64,000 bases of DNA. Source: Lichenicoccus roseus (GTDB lineage Bacteria > Pseudomonadota > Alphaproteobacteria > Acetobacterales > Acetobacteraceae). The position numbers were made by a program, and so were the translations under genes. Below are positions 9,177-18,023 of this stretch, one piece after another; position 1 is the first letter of the stretch, and every line of letters begins with the position of its first letter. The stretch is from contig NZ_VCDI01000004.1 of the NCBI RefSeq assembly GCF_005844085.1, forward strand, positions 186,001 to 250,000. Reading direction: 5' to 3'. The notes beneath the pieces are model-generated. The model had not been told where the DNA came from. It saw nothing but the letters and a program-made list of their open reading frames with translations, and ran no database searches.

Positions 9177-9568
9177 GGCAACCGGTCGCGCTGCCAGCCG
9201 CCCCCAAGGCTGATGGTCGTCCCGCCCGGGAACTGCTTCTCGATGCCGACCGCGCCACCCTGCGACAAATACCGGATGCTCCGGTCGACGTCGGTACGCG
9301 CCTGGCCGAGTGCCACGAACGCCCGCGCGCCGGTGTTGCCGAGCAGCCCGCTCTGCAGCTGGATCGAGCTGGTCTGGGTGTTGCGGGTGCCATAGCCGAC
9401 GCTGGCGATCCCTCCAGGCGCGGCGCCGGGTTCCGGCAGCACCGGAGCCAGGCTGTATGAACCGGGGGAGGCCAGAAGGGCGGCCTGCGCCCAGGCTTGA
9501 TCCACGCAGGCCTGAGCGGCCGGTACAGCCGCGATCGAGAGGGCGAGAAGGGCGGTTGCGGCCCTCAA
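9128..9568 (-). CDS. Small exported hypothetical protein downstream of pyk
   Basis: A 146-residue protein with a clean signal peptide: hydrophobic core LLALSIAAVPAAQA, cleavage near residue 20. The mature part is rich in Gly, Ser, Thr and Gln with alternating short strands (for example GYGTRNTQTSSIQLQSG), suggesting a beta-rich envelope protein. It starts at TTG, sharing the sequence TTGA with the pyruvate kinase stop, so it is probably translated by coupling to pyk. Its 3' end overlaps the convergent TetR gene by 49 bp. I do not recognise a family, and a relation to outer-membrane or autotransporter strands is only an impression. Confidence 0.6.
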   Translation of the reverse strand: MRAATALLALSIAAVPAAQACVDQAWAQAALLASPGSYSLAPVLPEPGAAPGGIASVGYGTRNTQTSSIQLQSGLLGNTGARAFVALGQARTDVDRSIRYLSQGGAVGIEKQFPGGTTISLGGGWQRDRLPYAPAMRPVGPVEPEP

Positions 9569-11004
9569 GGCACCCGGACGATGCGCAGCGAATTGGTGCT
9601 GCCGGCCTTGCCGAACGGCACGCCGGCCACCACCACCACGGCGTCGCCGGTCGCCGCCAGGCCGTTTTCGCGGGCCAGCACGGCGGCCACCTGCACCACA
9701 TGGCCGAAGGTCACGTCGTCGGAGCCCTGGTCGGCGACGCAGGAACGCACGCCCCAGACCAGCGACAGCCGGCGGGCCGCGCCCATGTTGCCGGCGAGGC
9801 CGAGCACCAGGCACTCGGGCCGCTCGCGTGCAATGCGGAGCGCGCTGCGGCCGGAGTTGGTGTAGGCGACGATGACCTTGGCGGCCACCGTCTGCGCCAC
9901 CTGCTGCGCGGCCGCGGCGATGGCGTCGGCGGCGTAGTGCTCCGGCGCCGGGCGCGAGGCCTGCATCAGCGCCTGCCAGCCGGCGTCGCGCTCCACCCGC
10001 AGCACGATGCGGCCCATGATCTCGACCGCCTCCTCGGGATACTGCCCGGCCGCGGTCTCGGCCGACAGCATCACCGCATCGGCGCCGTCGAACACCGCGG
10101 TGGCAACGTCGGAGGCCTCGGCGCGGGTCGGCGCGGGTGCGGAGATCATGCTCTCCAGCATCTGCGTCGCCACCACCACCGGCTTGCCGAGCAGCCGCGC
10201 CTCGCGGACGATGCGCTTCTGCACCAGCGGCACCTCCTCGGGCGGCAGTTCCACGCCGAGATCGCCGCGCGCCACCATCACGCAGTCGGACAGCGCCAGG
10301 ATCTCGCCCAGGTTGTCGAGCGCCTGCGGCTTCTCGATCTTGGTCATGATCCAGGCGCGGTTGCCGATGATCTCGCGCGCCTCCTGCACGTCGGCGGGAC
10401 GCTGCACGAACGAAAGTCCGACATAATCGACGCCATGCGCCAGGGCGAAATCGAGGTCGATGCGGTCCTTGGCGGTGAGCGCCGGGATCGGCAGCACAAC
10501 GTCCGGTACGTTCACGCCCTTGCGGTCGGACAGGATGCCGCCGGTGACGACCTCGGTGACGAGGTGTTCGGCACCCTTCTCCAGCACGCGCAGGCGCAGC
10601 TTGCCGTCGTCGAGCAGGAGCAGCGAGCCGATCTGGGCGGCCTGGATGATCTCGGGATGCGGCAGGTTCACGCGGTCGGCGGTGCCGAGCGTGGGGTCGA
10701 GGTCGAGCCGGAAGCGGGTGCCGTGCGCGAGTGCGGCGCGACCGGCCTCGAACTGGCCGACGCGCAGCTTGGGACCCTGGACGTCGGCGAGGATGCCGAT
10801 CGGGCGGCCGCTGCGCGCTTCGAGGTCGCGGATCATCGAGATCCGGCTGGCATGGTCCTCGTGGGTGCCGTGCGAGAAGTTCAGCCTGAACACGTCGACG
10901 CCGGCATCGAACAGGCGCTCGATCATCGCCGCCGTCGAGCTGGCCGGCCCGAGGGTCGAGACGATCTTGGTGCGGCGCTGGTGGCCCGGCTTGGTGGTTG
11001 ACAT
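9565..11004 (-). CDS. pyk: Pyruvate kinase
   Basis: Glycolytic enzyme converting phosphoenolpyruvate and ADP to pyruvate and ATP; 479 residues, the normal length. Signatures include TKIVSTLGPASS at the N-terminus, RLNFSHG, the active-site lysine region MTKIEKP, VARGDLGVELP and ATQMLESM, then the C-terminal allosteric domain with AYTNSGRSA. The ATG at 11004 gives the expected N-terminus. Its TGA overlaps the TTG start of a small exported protein. The SH3-domain protein gene ends 23 bp upstream on the same strand. Confidence 0.97.
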   Translation of the reverse strand: MSTTKPGHQRRTKIVSTLGPASSTAAMIERLFDAGVDVFRLNFSHGTHEDHASRISMIRDLEARSGRPIGILADVQGPKLRVGQFEAGRAALAHGTRFRLDLDPTLGTADRVNLPHPEIIQAAQIGSLLLLDDGKLRLRVLEKGAEHLVTEVVTGGILSDRKGVNVPDVVLPIPALTAKDRIDLDFALAHGVDYVGLSFVQRPADVQEAREIIGNRAWIMTKIEKPQALDNLGEILALSDCVMVARGDLGVELPPEEVPLVQKRIVREARLLGKPVVVATQMLESMISAPAPTRAEASDVATAVFDGADAVMLSAETAAGQYPEEAVEIMGRIVLRVERDAGWQALMQASRPAPEHYAADAIAAAAQQVAQTVAAKVIVAYTNSGRSALRIARERPECLVLGLAGNMGAARRLSLVWGVRSCVADQGSDDVTFGHVVQVAAVLARENGLAATGDAVVVVAGVPFGKAGSTNSLRIVRVP

Positions 11005-11027
11005 GGTCGAGGCCTCTTCTTCCGAGA

Positions 11028-11783
11028 TCAGGGCGGCGTGATCGTCTCGTTCGGCAATAGCCCGAAGAACGCCGATCGTTGCAACCAGCCGCTGTAGTTA
11101 TGAACCGACACCCGGCACCATGCCGAACCGGCTGGGCAGGCACGCAGCCGGCCTATTACCCCCGGTCGGACGATTGCCACAACACCCGCATCCTCCTGCG
11201 GGTCGTCGCGCAGCACCGCGCCGGGGCCACGATCGGTGCTGCCGGAGGCGGTCACCACGAAGGTGCGGTTGCCGACCAGGGTTGCCTGGTGGACCCACCC
11301 GCGCACGCCGTCGCTGTCCTCCACCAGGCGCCAGACGTCGAATTCGCGGGTGATCTCGACCGGCAGGTCGCGCCGCTTGTACAGCCACAGGATCGGATAG
11401 CGGGTGCCGGGCCCGGACCGCATGTTCACCTCGTCGGCTCGCAGGGCGGCGAAGCGGGGCAGCGGCAACTTCGTGTTGGTGCCGATATTGGCCGGCACGG
11501 GCGGCGGCGGCGGGGCCGGCAGCGCGGGGACCGGCACTGGCGCCGGAACCGGCGCCGGATGGACGTGGTGGACAGGAGCACGATGCGGCGCGGGATGCGT
11601 CCGGTGATGGTGGTGCGGGTGCTCTGGGTGGTGCACCGCTGAAGTCTGCGCGCCCGCTGCCTGCGTGCCCGTGCCCGCCAGCAGCGCTGCACCGGCGATG
11701 GCGGTGAGCGACAGCCGGGCCGGCCGCGGCGCCGCCGCCCCTCCTGTCGACCTCGATGACCTGCACAGCGTCGGCATCAGCAT
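11028..11783 (-). CDS. SH3-domain envelope protein with a His/Pro-rich linker
   Basis: About 251 residues with an N-terminal signal segment (hydrophobic LSLTAIAGAALLAG). A low-complexity linker of His- and Pro-rich clusters follows. Then come two bacterial SH3-like modules; the first is clear (VNMRSGPGTRYPILWLYKRR, DVWRLVEDSDGVRGWVH) and the second ends in GWLQRSAFFGLLP. Proteins of this kind often bind peptidoglycan or wall peptides in the periplasm. The ATG at 11783 has an AGGGAG element six bases upstream; a longer in-frame start at 11855 would put 24 charged residues before the signal. The histidine cluster could bind metal, which is inference. It sits just upstream of pyk on the same strand. 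Confidence 0.75.
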   Translation of the reverse strand: MLMPTLCRSSRSTGGAAAPRPARLSLTAIAGAALLAGTGTQAAGAQTSAVHHPEHPHHHHRTHPAPHRAPVHHVHPAPVPAPVPVPALPAPPPPPVPANIGTNTKLPLPRFAALRADEVNMRSGPGTRYPILWLYKRRDLPVEITREFDVWRLVEDSDGVRGWVHQATLVGNRTFVVTASGSTDRGPGAVLRDDPQEDAGVVAIVRPGVIGRLRACPAGSAWCRVSVHNYSGWLQRSAFFGLLPNETITPP

Positions 11784-11859
11784 GGCCAACTCCCTGCCAA
11801 GCCCGCGCCGGTTGGGCAAGGGGTGGCGGCCCAGGTCGCGGCAGATGGCGGGCATTCCC

Positions 11860-12246
11860 TCAGAACGAGACGATCTGGCCGCCGGCGACAGCCTCCAGGA
11901 AGCTCGCGATGCCGGAGACCTCGACTGCTTCCAGCAGCCGGCCGGGCTCGATCGAGCCGCCGCGCAGCCCGGCCTCGCAGGCCAGCAGCCGCACCTCGAG
12001 GGTCAGTGCCGCCTCGCGCAAGGTGTCCAGGCCGGCCACCCCGCGATCGACCAGCACCCGGTCGTGCCCGGCATCGGCGAGGCCGCTCCAGTCGAGACAG
12101 AGCGCCTCGAGGCCGGCGCCGCTGGCGAACAGCACGACGGTGCGGTCCATTGCCGCCGCTCCCGCCGCCATCGAGAAGGCAAAGTGCGCGTGCGCGTGGC
12201 TGCCATCCAGCAGCACGATTCCGAGGGTCGCGCCGGATGCCGTCAC
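11860..12246 (-). CDS. DsrE-family protein coupled to moeB
   Basis: A 128-residue DsrE/DsrF-like protein. A short N-terminal part is followed by VVLFASGAGLEAL, and the C-terminal half contains LEVRLLACEAGLRGG and VSGIASFLEAV, the helix-strand pattern of sulfur-relay DsrE proteins. The cysteine in LLACEAGL is where the family often carries its persulfide cysteine. Translation starts at a GTG that overlaps the TGA of the upstream moeB-like gene (GTGA). A sulfur-carrier role alongside MoeB is therefore attractive but inferred. Confidence 0.7.
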   Translation of the reverse strand: MTASGATLGIVLLDGSHAHAHFAFSMAAGAAAMDRTVVLFASGAGLEALCLDWSGLADAGHDRVLVDRGVAGLDTLREAALTLEVRLLACEAGLRGGSIEPGRLLEAVEVSGIASFLEAVAGGQIVSF

Positions 12247-13061
12247 GGGACGCCAGTAACGGGCCGGGCGTGACCCAGCGGACAGTGCGGATCGGCCGGC
12301 ACCCGGATCATGGTGAAGCGCATCGACAGCGCATCCCACAGCAGCAGCCGCCCGGCCATGGTCTCGCCGATGCCGACGATCTCCTTGATCGCCTCGCTGG
12401 CCTGCAGCGTCCCCATCACCCCGGTCACCGCGCCCAGCACGCCGGCCTCGGCGCAGGAGGGCACCAGCCCCGGCTCCGGGGCCTCCGGATACAGGCACCG
12501 GTAGCAGGGACCCCCACGATGCGGCCTGAAGGTGGCGAGCTGGCCCTCGAAGCGCAGCACCGAGGCGGAGACCAGGGTGCGGCCGGCGGCGACGCAGGCG
12601 TCGGCCACCAGGTAGCGGCTGGCGAAATTGTCGGTGCCGTCACAGACCAGGTCGTAGGCGCCGACCAGCGCCTGGACGTTGCCGGCGTCGAGGCGCACCG
12701 GATGCGCCTGCACCGCGATGCCGGGATTGAGCGCCAGCATCGCCTCGCGCGCCGAAGCCACCTTGCTGCTGCCGATCCGGGCGTCGCTGTGCGCGATCTG
12801 CCGTTGCAGGTTGGAAAGTTCGACGACGTCGTCGTCGACCAGCCCGATGGTGCCGACGCCGGCCGCCGCCAGATAGAGCGCCAGCGGCGAGCCGAGGCCG
12901 CCGGCACCGACCACCAGCACGCGCGACGCGCGCAGCCTGGCCTGGCCGGTGCCGCCCACCTCGGCAAGCAGGATGTGCCGGGAGTAGCGCTGCACCTCTG
13001 CCTCGGTGAAGTGCAGATCGTCCGGCGCGCCGGTCCGGGACGCCTGGGCCATCTGCATCAT
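12243..13061 (-). CDS. moeB: MoeB/ThiF-family sulfur-carrier adenylyltransferase
   Basis: E1-like enzyme that adenylates the C-terminal glycine of MoaD or ThiS sulfur carriers; about 272 residues. Visible features: YSRHILLAEVGG at the N-terminus, the nucleotide motif GAGGLGSP, the DDDVVELSNLQRQI stretch with the catalytic Asp/Arg, and DGTDNFASRY. The first zinc pair is present (CYRC). The second CxxC is reduced to a single cysteine (CPLGH), which is unusual. The start was set at the ATG at 13061, close to the conserved N-terminus; a GTG at 13100 would add 13 residues. A DsrE-like gene overlaps its stop. Confidence 0.85.
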   Translation of the reverse strand: MMQMAQASRTGAPDDLHFTEAEVQRYSRHILLAEVGGTGQARLRASRVLVVGAGGLGSPLALYLAAAGVGTIGLVDDDVVELSNLQRQIAHSDARIGSSKVASAREAMLALNPGIAVQAHPVRLDAGNVQALVGAYDLVCDGTDNFASRYLVADACVAAGRTLVSASVLRFEGQLATFRPHRGGPCYRCLYPEAPEPGLVPSCAEAGVLGAVTGVMGTLQASEAIKEIVGIGETMAGRLLLWDALSMRFTMIRVPADPHCPLGHARPVTGVP

Positions 13062-13122
13062 CGTTCCATACGCCGCGATTCCATCCGCCGGGTCAGCCAC
13101 GCCTGCCGTGGACCATCATCGA

Positions 13123-13137
13123 CACATGATAAATGTG
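13123..13137. repeat. Inverted repeat in a divergent promoter region
   Basis: Perfect 5-bp inverted repeat, CACAT-GATAA-ATGTG, in the A+T-richer spacer between the moeB-like gene and the divergent DUF2939-like gene. A second hairpin, CCGGCA-TCCCC-TGCCGG, lies at 13197-13213 in the leader of the rightward gene. Either could be a regulator site; there is no direct proof. Confidence 0.35.
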
Positions 13138-13239
13138 GGTGAGCGAAGAAAAATTCATACAGTCTCAACCTTCGTCGAGTCATAGTCGTCCCGACACCGG
13201 CATCCCCTGCCGGACTACGCCCGCACAAGGATGCGCGTG

Positions 13240-13815
13240 ATGGCTGCACGGATGCTCCGCCCGCGACCCGCGCCGAATGGTGCACAGACCCGGCCGGGGC
13301 GCCGGGCCCGTCGCATCGCCGTCACGAGCCTTGCCGTCTCCGGCCTCATGTTCGCGATGTCTCCCTACGCGGCGCTCTGGTCGGCCGGCTATGCCGTCAG
13401 CCACCATGACCGCGTCACGCTGCGCGGCAGCCTCGATTGGCAGCAGGTGCGGCTCAGCCTCAAGCATACGCTCGGGCTGCAGTCGCCGGTCCAGCAGATC
13501 GCCCAGCAGGACGAGCTGCCGGATTTCGGCGAGAGCTTCGCCACCAACGTCGCCTCCGGCATGATCGACGACGAGATCACCCCGGAGCGGCTGGGCGACA
13601 TGCTGGGCCGGATCCCGGCGGCCGCCCATGCACGCGGCATGCCGCATGGTCACTTCACCGGCCCGGCGAGCTTCGTCGCCAGCATCCCGGTGGCCGGCTC
13701 GCCGGCCGTGCAGGTGTCGATGCGCATCGAGCAGTGGCACTGGAAGATCACCGCCATCGACCTGCCGCCGGCCCTGCTCGCGCCGCCGCAGACCCGGTTC
13801 GCCGCCCGCAGCTAG
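13240..13815 (+). CDS. DUF2939-like exported or membrane-anchored protein
   Basis: About 191 residues. After an Arg-rich N-terminus there is one hydrophobic segment (IAVTSLAVSGLMFAMSPYAALW) that can serve as an anchor or signal. The following stretch (WSAGYAVSHHDRVTLRGSLDWQQVRLSLKHTL) resembles DUF2939, a small family of unknown function with a one-helix anchor and a periplasmic alpha/beta domain. AAGGA lies eight bases before the ATG at 13240, so that start is preferred over the ATG at 13231. It converges closely on the epimerase gene, with 13 bp between stops. Confidence 0.65.
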   Translation: MAARMLRPRPAPNGAQTRPGRRARRIAVTSLAVSGLMFAMSPYAALWSAGYAVSHHDRVTLRGSLDWQQVRLSLKHTLGLQSPVQQIAQQDELPDFGESFATNVASGMIDDEITPERLGDMLGRIPAAAHARGMPHGHFTGPASFVASIPVAGSPAVQVSMRIEQWHWKITAIDLPPALLAPPQTRFAARS

Positions 13816-13828
13816 TCGCCGATCGGGG

Positions 13829-14977
13829 TCACTCCTCGTCAGCGATGCGCAGCAGGTCCTCGAACGCCACCACCAGGTGGTAGAGCGTGCTGGCCGGCAC
13901 CACGTCGGCCCGTGCCTCGCCCCTGGCGTCGAACTGGTCGATCCATAGCCCGGCGACCTGGGTGCCGAGATAGGTGCGCAACACCGCGTTGGTGACGGTG
14001 GCGGCTTCGTCCCAGGCGCCGTTGGCAAGATGCGCCTTGATCAGCTCGGTCTGCGGCCAGGTACGGCGCGAGGCGCGCTGCTGCTCGCCCGACTTCCGGC
14101 ACTCGTCGACGGCGAACCCGTCGGCGCCGATGCCGTGGCGGAGTGCGAAGCGGTACAGCGCGTCGGCCTGGTGGCGGAAGTTGCGGCCGCCGAGGTCGCA
14201 AAGCCTGTGCAGCAGCCACGACCACTCGAAATGATGGCCCGGCTCGACGGAGTCGCCGGCGTCGCCATCGGCCAGCCGGAGATCCTGCGAGAAATATTCA
14301 CCCAGGGTGCCGGCGGTCCGATCGAAGAAGCGGGTCTCGAACAGCGCGGCGATGGCCTCGGCGCGGGCAAGCCAGCCCTTGTCGCCGGTGGCGCTGTACC
14401 AGACCAGCATCGCCTCCATCAGGTGCATATGCGGGTTGGAACGCCGCGGCAGCGAGGCCGGCACCCCCTCGAGATACCCGCCAGCCTTGCCGTCCGCGAC
14501 GTCGCGATCGAGGAACGCAATGGTGCGCTCGGCCAGCACGCGCGCGTGCTCGAAGCCGACGCGATAGGCTGCCGCCAGCCCGAACAGCATGAAGGCCTGG
14601 TCATAGGTGTCGCGCAGGGTGTCCAGGGTCTGGCCGTCCGGGGTCAGCATGTGGATCCAGCCGGGCTTGCCGTCCGGCCCCCAGCACCGAGCCTCGACCG
14701 TCGCCAGGCCGAGTGCCAGCTTGTCGCGCGCCGCCTCGTGCCCGGCGGCGAGCGCCTGCGCGAAGCAGAATAGCTGGCGACCCTGTACCCGCACCCGCCG
14801 ACGCGCAGACAGGTCGGGGTGACCGGCGAAATCCAGTTGCTCGTAGAACAGGCCGTCGCTGTCGATGCCGCGCTCGATCCAGAGCGGCCAGGCCTCCTGG
14901 TTCAGCCAGTGCCGCACGCGAACCGCGGTCTCGCGAAGCCGGGTCGGGTCCGGCCTGCTGCTCGTCTCGGTCGACAT
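13829..14977 (-). CDS. AGE-family sugar epimerase/isomerase
   Basis: A 382-residue (alpha/alpha)6-barrel protein of the N-acylglucosamine 2-epimerase family, which includes mannose isomerases and some mannose-6-phosphate isomerases. Supporting segments are RVRVQGRQLFCFAQAL, GGYLEGVP, RSNPHMHLMEAMLVWY and GHHFEWSWLL, with histidines at the usual barrel-centre positions. GGAGGCGAG precedes the ATG. A role in hexose or hexose-phosphate interconversion is the likely one; the exact sugar cannot be read. It stands alone, with a 146 bp featureless spacer before the thiolase gene. Confidence 0.85.
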   Translation of the reverse strand: MSTETSSRPDPTRLRETAVRVRHWLNQEAWPLWIERGIDSDGLFYEQLDFAGHPDLSARRRVRVQGRQLFCFAQALAAGHEAARDKLALGLATVEARCWGPDGKPGWIHMLTPDGQTLDTLRDTYDQAFMLFGLAAAYRVGFEHARVLAERTIAFLDRDVADGKAGGYLEGVPASLPRRSNPHMHLMEAMLVWYSATGDKGWLARAEAIAALFETRFFDRTAGTLGEYFSQDLRLADGDAGDSVEPGHHFEWSWLLHRLCDLGGRNFRHQADALYRFALRHGIGADGFAVDECRKSGEQQRASRRTWPQTELIKAHLANGAWDEAATVTNAVLRTYLGTQVAGLWIDQFDARGEARADVVPASTLYHLVVAFEDLLRIADEE

Positions 14978-15123
14978 CTCGCCTCCACCGCCAGCCGCGC
15001 GCAGCCGCGTTCCGGCCGGTCGAGCTTCCTGTTGCTACCGGATTGTTTAAAGCAGCGCCGAAGCAGATGGAATCGCTACCTGCACATCGGCCGCGGACAG
15101 CATCGGGCCACCCGGCGCGTTCG

Positions 15124-16302
15124 CTACAGGACCTCGAACAGTCCCGCGGCACCCATCCCGCCGCCGACGCACATCGTCACCACGACCCACCTGGCGCCGC
15201 GCCGGCGTCCCTCGATCAGCGCATGCCCCACCATCCGGGCGCCCGACATGCCGTAGGGGTGGCCGACGGCGATCGAGCCGCCATCCACGTTCAGGCGCTC
15301 CCCGGGAATGCCGAGCCGGTCCTGGCAGTACAGGACCTGTACCGCGAACGCCTCGTTCAGCTCCCAGAGGCCGATATCCTCGACCTTGAGGCCGAACCGT
15401 TCGAGCAGGCGCGGCACTGCGAACACCGGCCCGATCCCCATCTCGTCCGGCCGGGTGCCGGCAACGGCCATGCCGACATAGCGGCCGAGCGGCGCCAGCC
15501 CGCGCCGCTCGGCGAGGCCGCGTTCCATCAGCAGGCTGCAGGCGGCCCCGTCGGAAAGCTGGCTGGCGTTGCCGGCGGTGACGGTGCCGCCGGGCAGCAC
15601 GGTCTTCAGCGCCCCGAGCCCTTCCAGCGTGGTCTCCGGACGAGGGCCCTCGTCGCGGGCCAGCGTCACGTCGCGCATGCTGGTCTCGCCGCTCGCCTTG
15701 TCCACCACCCGCATGCGCGCCGAGACCGGGATGATCTCGTCGTCGAAGCGGCCCGCCTCGAACGCCGCCTGCACGCGCTGCTGCGAGGCGAGCGCGTATC
15801 GGTCGCAACGCTCGCGGTCGATGCCGTAGCGCGCGGCCACCACCTCGGCGGTCTCCAGCATCGGCATGTAGGCATCCGGCTGGTGCGCCGTGAGCCACGG
15901 ATCACGGTCCAGCCGGTAGGCCTCGGTCTGCACCTGCGAGATCGACTCGACGCCGCCGGCGAGCACGACGTCCATCCGGTCGACGATGATCTGCTTGGCC
16001 GCGGTCGCGATCGCCATCAGGCCCGACGAGCATTGCCGGTCGAGCGTCATCGCGGGCACCCCGACCGGGAGGCCGGCGCGCAGCACCGCGTTGCGGGCGA
16101 TGGTGACCTGGATGCCCTGCGGCATCGCGCAGCCGAGCAGAACGTCGTCGATCTCGTCCCCGGCCACGCCGGCACGCGCCACCGCCGCGCCGATCGCGTG
16201 CGCGGCGAGTTCGGTCGCGGGCGTTGCGTTGAAGGCGCCACGATAGGCACGGCCGATCGGCGTGCGGGCCACCGATACGATGACTGCGTCGCGCATGCTC
16301 AT
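15124..16302 (-). CDS. Thiolase (acetyl-CoA acyltransferase)
   Basis: Thiolase of 392 residues. It has the acylation cysteine in [11 protein letters not shown], the NEAFAVQ box, the [17 protein letters not shown] box with the catalytic His, and the C-terminal [12 protein letters not shown] with the proton-transfer Cys. It is the last gene of the minus-strand catabolic operon. Its ATG overlaps the stop of the upstream SDR gene (ATGA), so the two are coupled. In this setting it most likely performs the final thiolytic step of side-chain or acid beta-oxidation; biosynthetic condensation is less likely. Confidence 0.92.
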   Translation of the reverse strand: MSMRDAVIVSVARTPIGRAYRGAFNATPATELAAHAIGAAVARAGVAGDEIDDVLLGCAMPQGIQVTIARNAVLRAGLPVGVPAMTLDRQCSSGLMAIATAAKQIIVDRMDVVLAGGVESISQVQTEAYRLDRDPWLTAHQPDAYMPMLETAEVVAARYGIDRERCDRYALASQQRVQAAFEAGRFDDEIIPVSARMRVVDKASGETSMRDVTLARDEGPRPETTLEGLGALKTVLPGGTVTAGNASQLSDGAACSLLMERGLAERRGLAPLGRYVGMAVAGTRPDEMGIGPVFAVPRLLERFGLKVEDIGLWELNEAFAVQVLYCQDRLGIPGERLNVDGGSIAVGHPYGMSGARMVGHALIEGRRRGARWVVVTMCVGGGMGAAGLFEVL

Positions 16303-17189
16303 TCTCCCTGGGCGGCCGGCGCGGCCTGGGTCGCGCTGGCGACCTCGCGCTCGGCCTGGATGAATCCTCGATCCGGCACGATGGCCCCGCTGCGGTCGGC
16401 GATCGCGTCGAGTCCGGCAACCACCCGCGCGGCTGCGTCATTGCCGCCGCCGACAAGGCGCCCCTGCGACAGCTCGATGCTGGCGGTCGCGAAGTGCCCG
16501 GCGCCGGCGCACAGGATCATGCGGGTCGGGGCGGCATCGCCGACCAGCGCCAGCAGCCCCGGACTGACCAGGGCGGGATCGAGCCGGGCGAGGCTCTCCG
16601 GCGGCAGGACCCCCGCGGTCATGCCGGTCGCCGCCGTGGGCGCCAGGCAGTTGACCCGGATGCCGTATCGCGCGCCCTCGATCGCCAGCGTCTGCATCAG
16701 GCCGACCAGGGCCATCTTGGCGGCGCCGTAGTTTGCCTGGCCGAAATTGCCGAACAGGCCGGAGGACGAGGTCGTCATGACGATGCGTCCGTACGACTGC
16801 GCGCGCATCGTCTCCCACACCGCCTGGGTGCAGATCACCGCACCCATCAGGTGCACCTCGACAACCTCGCGGAACGCGTCGAGCGTCATCTTGCCGAAGC
16901 TCTTGTCGCGCAGGATGCCGGCATTGTTGACCAGGATGTCGATCCGGCCCCACTCGCCCGTGACCCGACGCGCCAGTCCCCGGACCGCCGCGTCGTCGGT
17001 CACCGAGGCGGCGACCGCCATCGCGCGGCCACCCGAGGCCTCGATCTCGTGCGCGACGCCATCCGCCGCCGCCTGCGAGACGTCGTTGACGACCACTGCG
17101 GCGCCACTCCTGGCAAGGAACAGGGCATGCTGGCGACCGAGCCCACCACCCGCCCCGGTGATGATGGCGACCCGTCCTTCGAGCGTCAT
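16299..17189 (-). CDS. SDR-family 3-hydroxyacyl-CoA dehydrogenase-like protein
   Basis: Classical short-chain dehydrogenase of 296 residues. The cofactor motif is TGAGGGLG near residue 11, NNAG follows, the catalytic serine lies in [13 protein letters not shown] and the tyrosine and lysine in YGAAK. The N-terminus ([19 protein letters not shown]) and the extended tail resemble the dehydrogenase part of multifunctional peroxisomal-type beta-oxidation enzymes. Coupling to a thiolase supports a hydroxyacyl-CoA substrate. No enoyl-CoA hydratase is present in the operon. Confidence 0.85.
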   Translation of the reverse strand: MTLEGRVAIITGAGGGLGRQHALFLARSGAAVVVNDVSQAAADGVAHEIEASGGRAMAVAASVTDDAAVRGLARRVTGEWGRIDILVNNAGILRDKSFGKMTLDAFREVVEVHLMGAVICTQAVWETMRAQSYGRIVMTTSSSGLFGNFGQANYGAAKMALVGLMQTLAIEGARYGIRVNCLAPTAATGMTAGVLPPESLARLDPALVSPGLLALVGDAAPTRMILCAGAGHFATASIELSQGRLVGGGNDAAARVVAGLDAIADRSGAIVPDRGFIQAEREVASATQAAPAAQGE

Positions 17190-17241
17190 GGCGCGACTTC
17201 CTCTGCTGGGCCGCCCGTACGCTGCCGGCCGTGGGTGTTCT

Positions 17242-17949
17242 TCAATCCGGTGATTCTGGCTCCGGCCGCCGCTCGGAATGGCACAGCGCGTGGAAGCCGG
17301 CGGCCATGAAGCGCGCCATCCGGTCCTTCACCGCCGCGAAGTCGTCCGAATGGCACAGGCCGCCGGAGAGCTTGTCGATCCGCCCGGTCCGGGCCAGCGT
17401 CAGCAGCAGCGCGCCGGTCACGAAGTTGTAGCCCCAGAAGATGTCTTCCGCCGGGCACTCCGGCATGGCCCGGCGCAGCAGGCTGATCAGCCGCATGACG
17501 ACGGGATCGAAATGCCGGCTCATCAGGTCCGCCCCCCAGTCGGGGGTGTTCGACACCTGGGCGCCGAGCGCGCCGTAGTTCTTCCAGGCCTCGCCGCCCT
17601 CGATGTAGAGCTCGAGATCGGTGTCGAGGAAGGCATGCACCGCGCCCTCGACCGAAGGCCTGCCGCCGCACTCCGCCTCGTAGCGGTCGAGCGCCTGCAT
17701 GCGCCGGCTGCTGGAGATCGCCGCCCGCCGCGCGAACACCGCCTCGAACAGGGCTGCCTTGTCGTTGAAATAGTAGTTCAGCAGCGTGTGGTGCACGCCG
17801 ACGCGGACGGCGACGTCCTTCAGCGTCACGCCATAGAAGCCGTGCCGTGCGAACAGGTGCTCGGCCGCATCGAGGATCTGCTCGGTGGTGCTGGATCTCT
17901 GCTCGGCCTTGGTCGGGCGCTTCCTCCGGGTGGTGGTCTCTGTCGTCAA
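17242..17949 (-). CDS. TetR/AcrR family regulator of the catabolic operon
   Basis: About 235 residues. The helix-turn-helix occupies roughly residues 20-70, with ILDAAEHLFARHGFYGVTLKDVAVRVGVHH and the usual LLNYYFNDKAALF recognition region. The C-terminal domain has several helices and is suited to a CoA-ester ligand, as in FadR-type TetR regulators; that ligand is inference. The preferred start is a TTG at 17949; earlier in-frame starts would overlap the ligase gene. It is embedded between the acyl-CoA ligase and the SDR gene on the same strand, so it is probably co-transcribed and autoregulating. Confidence 0.85.
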   Translation of the reverse strand: MTTETTTRRKRPTKAEQRSSTTEQILDAAEHLFARHGFYGVTLKDVAVRVGVHHTLLNYYFNDKAALFEAVFARRAAISSSRRMQALDRYEAECGGRPSVEGAVHAFLDTDLELYIEGGEAWKNYGALGAQVSNTPDWGADLMSRHFDPVVMRLISLLRRAMPECPAEDIFWGYNFVTGALLLTLARTGRIDKLSGGLCHSDDFAAVKDRMARFMAAGFHALCHSERRPEPESPD

Positions 17950-18023
17950 GCTGCTGCCGCCTTCCTGGTCGCGCGCGCGCCCGCAGCGGTGAAGGCTGGC
18001 TGCCTGCCCCGGTCGGCCGCACC

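Noticed and set aside
9128-11143. A 671-codon minus-strand frame spanning pyk and the small exported gene.
   Set aside because: Its first three-quarters is an out-of-frame reading of pyruvate kinase; only the last 146 codons make sense as a separate gene.
14713-16731. A 672-codon plus-strand frame over the epimerase, thiolase and SDR region.
   Set aside because: It is antisense to three genes with full active-site motifs.
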